Assembly (NCBI GenBank): GCA_002292955.1
Contig: DBCH01000099.1
Location: 1 to 8,278 of the forward strand
Reading direction: 5' to 3'
Length of the DNA: 8,278 nucleotides
Source: Microbacteriaceae bacterium UBA963
GTDB taxonomy: Bacteria > Actinomycetota > Actinomycetes > Actinomycetales > Microbacteriaceae
The translations under genes and the position numbers were made by a program. This document shows, piece after piece, positions 6,152-8,278 of this stretch (position 1 is its first letter; each line of letters starts with the position of its first letter). The notes under the pieces were generated by a model. The model saw nothing but the letters and a program-made list of their open reading frames with translations. It was not told the DNA's origin and searched no databases.

Positions 6152-7056
6152 CCTCAATGAACGGCGCTTTTGGTCAGGGAGAATCGGGCGGTTCGTCGAA
6201 TCCGGCAGCTGCCGATGCGGGCGCGGCCCTGCCAACGCGGGCGAGCGCGCTCATTGTTGACGCTACGGACATCACTTTTCCCGACTACATCGAGTTGTCG
6301 AAGACGGTGCCCGTCATCGTTGACCTGTGGGCCACGTGGTGTGAGCCCTGCAAACAACTGTCGCCGATTCTCGAGCGGGTGGTTGCTGAGTATGCCGGTC
6401 GAATGGTGTTGGTCAAGGTGGATGTCGATGCCAACCCGCAACTGTCTCAGGCGTTTCAGGCCCAGTCCATTCCCACGATTGTGGCGCTCATCGGTGGCAA
6501 GACCGCACCGCTTTTTCAGGGCGCACTGCCCGAAGCTCAGGTGCGCGAGGTCCTTGCTCAAGTTCTCGACGTTGCTGCCGAGAATGGCGTCACGGGAACG
6601 CTCGATGCGCTCTCAGGCCCCGAAGAGCCTAGTGAGCCTCCTCTTTCGCCCGAGCATCAGGATGCTTTTGATGCCATCGAGCGCGGCGACTTCGCAGCCG
6701 CCACGGCAGCCTACGAGAAGGCGCTCACGAACGACCCCAAGGACGCCCTCGCCGAGACCGGGCTGGCACAGGTGGGTTTGCTCGCGCGGTTGGCAGGAGC
6801 CGATGCCGACGCGAGTCGCGCTGCGGCGGCGGCCGACACTACTGACACGGCGGCAGCGCTCGTTGTGGCGGATCTCGATGTTGTGGGCGGCCACGTCGAC
6901 GACGCGTTTGATCGACTCCTGACGCTTTTCCCTCTCGTTGACGACGATGCCAAAAACGAGATTCGTCTCAGACTGTTGGACCTGTTTGCCGTGGTGGGTT
7001 CCGCCGATCCTCGGGTGGTGAGCGCTCGCCTGCGACTCACGAACCTCCTCTTCTAG
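6148..7056 (+). CDS. Thioredoxin-TPR protein of the CnoX/YbbN type
   Basis: The 302-residue protein begins with a disordered Gly/Ser/Ala-rich stretch (1-30). A thioredoxin fold follows at about 38-145 with WATWCEPCKQL (Cys65, Cys68) and the cis-Pro loop QSIPT (Pro109). After an acidic, proline-rich linker (about 156-168) there is a helical TPR-like region at about 170-302, containing AIERGDFAAATAAYEKAL and the RLRLTNLLF ending typical of the family. In E. coli, CnoX (YbbN) is a chaperedoxin that holds unfolded proteins and hands them to chaperones such as GroEL, and it lacks a full CxxC. This protein keeps both cysteines, so it may also be redox active. No signal peptide is visible, so the likely site is the cytoplasm. 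The ATG at 6148 overlaps the stop of the envelope-protein gene (ATGA), pointing to coupled translation; an ATG at 6157 is an alternative. Family is well supported; partners are inferred. Confidence 0.88.
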   Translation: MTSMNGAFGQGESGGSSNPAAADAGAALPTRASALIVDATDITFPDYIELSKTVPVIVDLWATWCEPCKQLSPILERVVAEYAGRMVLVKVDVDANPQLSQAFQAQSIPTIVALIGGKTAPLFQGALPEAQVREVLAQVLDVAAENGVTGTLDALSGPEEPSEPPLSPEHQDAFDAIERGDFAAATAAYEKALTNDPKDALAETGLAQVGLLARLAGADADASRAAAAADTTDTAAALVVADLDVVGGHVDDAFDRLLTLFPLVDDDAKNEIRLRLLDLFAVVGSADPRVVSARLRLTNLLF

Positions 7057-7088
7057 GCTGAGACTCCTCAACCTTCGTGCTCTGAACG

Positions 7089-7093
7089 GGAGA
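7089..7093 (+). promoter_or_regulatory. Ribosome binding site deciding the GTG start of the cysteine desulfurase
   Basis: GGAGA at 7089-7093, within GGGAGAAG, is six bases upstream of GTG 7100. The protein then begins PTYLDHAASTP, the conserved N-terminus of the family, which confirms the start. The 43-base gap to the previous gene shows no hairpin or clear promoter. Confidence 0.75.
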
Positions 7094-7099
7094 AGAACC

Positions 7100-8263
7100 G
7101 TGCCGACCTACCTTGACCACGCGGCGTCCACGCCCGTGCGCACGGTAGCGCGCGAGGCGTTCGTGGCTGCTCTCGATGAGGCCGGCAATCCCTCGTCGGT
7201 GCATCGCCATGGCCAGTCGGCCCGCGCCATTGTGGAGGATGCCCGGGAGCGCGTAGCGCAGCACTTCGACGCCGACCCCATCGAGGTCATCTTTACGTCG
7301 GGCGGCACCGAGTCGGTCAACCTCGGTATCACCGGCGTTTATCGGGCCCGTCACCGCGCGGACCACGCGCGCATTCGCATCATTGTTCCTGAGGCAGAGC
7401 ATCACGCCACGTTCGATACTGTCACTGCACTTGAGCGCGAGGGGGCGGAGGCTGTCTGGATTCCCGTGGACGCCGACGGCACAATCAACGTGGATGCCTG
7501 GCAGCGTGCCCTTGCCGATTCGCCGGACACTATTGCGTGCGCAACGGCACTGGCGGCCAACAACGAGGTGGGCACTGTTCAGCCGTGGCGTGAGCTTGCT
7601 GTGCTCGCCCGCGACGCCGGTGTGCCGTTTCACCTCGACGCGATTGCCGCGCTGGGTCACCTCCCGCTGTCGTTGCGCCCGGCCTCCGCGGTGAGCCTCT
7701 CGGGCCACAAGATTGGCGCGGTTCCCGGTGTGGGAGTGCTGCTGGTCGACCGTGCGGCCTCGCTGGATGCGATCATCCACGGGGGAGGGCAACAGCGCGA
7801 ACTCCGGTCGGGAACGCTTGATGCACCCGCCGCGGCCAGTTTTGCGGCCGCCCTCGACGAAATGGAGCGCGAGCGGGAGGGTGAGGTTGCCCGTATCCGC
7901 GCACTGACCGACGACACGTGGGCGCGCATCCTCGCTGCTGTGCCCGCTGCTGTGCCCCGCGGTTCCCGCGAGGCACGACTCGAGCACAACCTCAATCTCA
8001 CGTTCCCGGGTTGCCAGAGTGACAGCCTGCTGTTTCTGCTCGATGAGCAGGGCGTCTCGGTTTCTACGGGCTCGGCATGTCAGGCCGGTGTGGCGCAACC
8101 CTCGCACGTGCTCATGGCCATGGGGCTCAGCGAGGCCGACGCGTCAAGTGCCCTGCGCATCACGCTCGGCCACACAACCACTCAGGCCGATGTCGATGCA
8201 CTTGTCGCAGCCCTGCCGCGGGCCTACGAACTCGCACTGAGCGCGGGTCGAACGGCCAACTAG
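7100..8263 (+). CDS. iscS: Cysteine desulfurase (IscS/NifS-type, PLP-dependent)
   Basis: The enzyme takes sulfur from L-cysteine as a protein persulfide, giving alanine, for Fe-S clusters and tRNA thiolation. The 387-residue protein is full length, with family motifs in order: YLDHAASTP (4-12), NPSSVHRHG (30-38), FTSGGTESVNLGI (65-77), the PLP-stacking His101 in EAEHHA, ANNEVGTV (153-160), HLDA (178-181), the PLP Lys204 in SLSGHKIG, GGGQQRELRSGT (228-239) and the catalytic Cys327 in STGSACQAGVAQPSHVL. Numbering runs almost in step with E. coli IscS. The ending and the AGVAQPSHVL loop are close to mycobacterial IscS. One change stands out: where IscS has Gln183 next to PLP, this sequence has Ala183 (DAIAALG). 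In mycobacteria this gene sits beside mnmA, so a tRNA 2-thiouridylase may follow past the window edge. The symbol is given by family resemblance, since nifS/iscS naming is loose in Actinobacteria. Confidence 0.9.
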   Translation: MPTYLDHAASTPVRTVAREAFVAALDEAGNPSSVHRHGQSARAIVEDARERVAQHFDADPIEVIFTSGGTESVNLGITGVYRARHRADHARIRIIVPEAEHHATFDTVTALEREGAEAVWIPVDADGTINVDAWQRALADSPDTIACATALAANNEVGTVQPWRELAVLARDAGVPFHLDAIAALGHLPLSLRPASAVSLSGHKIGAVPGVGVLLVDRAASLDAIIHGGGQQRELRSGTLDAPAAASFAAALDEMEREREGEVARIRALTDDTWARILAAVPAAVPRGSREARLEHNLNLTFPGCQSDSLLFLLDEQGVSVSTGSACQAGVAQPSHVLMAMGLSEADASSALRITLGHTTTQADVDALVAALPRAYELALSAGRTAN

Positions 8264-8278
8264 TTCGTTCGGGCGCGC

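Noticed and set aside
7037..8107. A 356-residue open frame on the - strand opposite the cysteine desulfurase
   Set aside because: The + strand carries the complete set of cysteine desulfurase motifs, so the opposite frame is a shadow.
1..8278. CRISPR array, tRNA or rRNA genes, insertion sequences, phage or toxin-antitoxin genes
   Set aside because: No regularly spaced direct repeats, tRNA-like fold, transposase motif or paired small toxin-antitoxin frames were seen on reading through the window.

Overview
This window looks like a chromosomal segment from a high-GC actinobacterium, most likely Microbacteriaceae or a close relative. The evidence is the GC-rich coding sequence with frequent GTG starts, two genes with no Shine-Dalgarno that look leaderless, two DivIVA-domain proteins, a basic actinobacterial small protein with a CxxC...HxHxHC site, and a cysteine desulfurase whose motifs closely follow the mycobacterial IscS. 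The family-level placement is inference. Gene density is high. I see no tRNA, rRNA, CRISPR array, insertion sequence or phage gene.

Left block (1-1969, + strand): the 3' end of a DivIVA-domain gene, then a membrane-anchored lytic-transglycosylase-like protein, then a two-gene unit in which a small putative zinc protein overlaps an alpha/beta hydrolase by four bases. Both the transglycosylase gene and the small-protein gene have -10-like hexamers placed so that transcription would begin at or next to the ATG.

Middle block (2007-4194, - strand): a DivIVA-headed coiled-coil protein built on 11-residue repeats, followed 31 bases downstream by an AI-2E/PerM-type membrane transporter. This unit converges on the hydrolase, with a hairpin between the two stop codons.

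Right block (4334-8263, + strand): it diverges from the coiled-coil gene across a 139-base intergenic region that contains a 6-bp inverted repeat. It encodes a large envelope protein (two membrane segments, a basic linker and an internal lipoprotein-type signal with lipobox), a thioredoxin-TPR protein (CnoX/YbbN type with CEPC), and an IscS/NifS-type cysteine desulfurase. The first two overlap by ATGA and the third follows after 43 bases, so the three are probably cotranscribed.

Most of the window is ordinary actinobacterial core or conserved content: cell-envelope growth and polarity, peptidoglycan processing, protein quality control and sulfur transfer. I do not see a clearly new system. 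The items most worth checking are the internal lipobox in the 605-aa protein, the loss of the usual PLP-site Gln in the desulfurase (Ala183), the regular hendecad architecture of the DivIVA-like protein, and the small inverted repeats at the promoter or leader of two genes.
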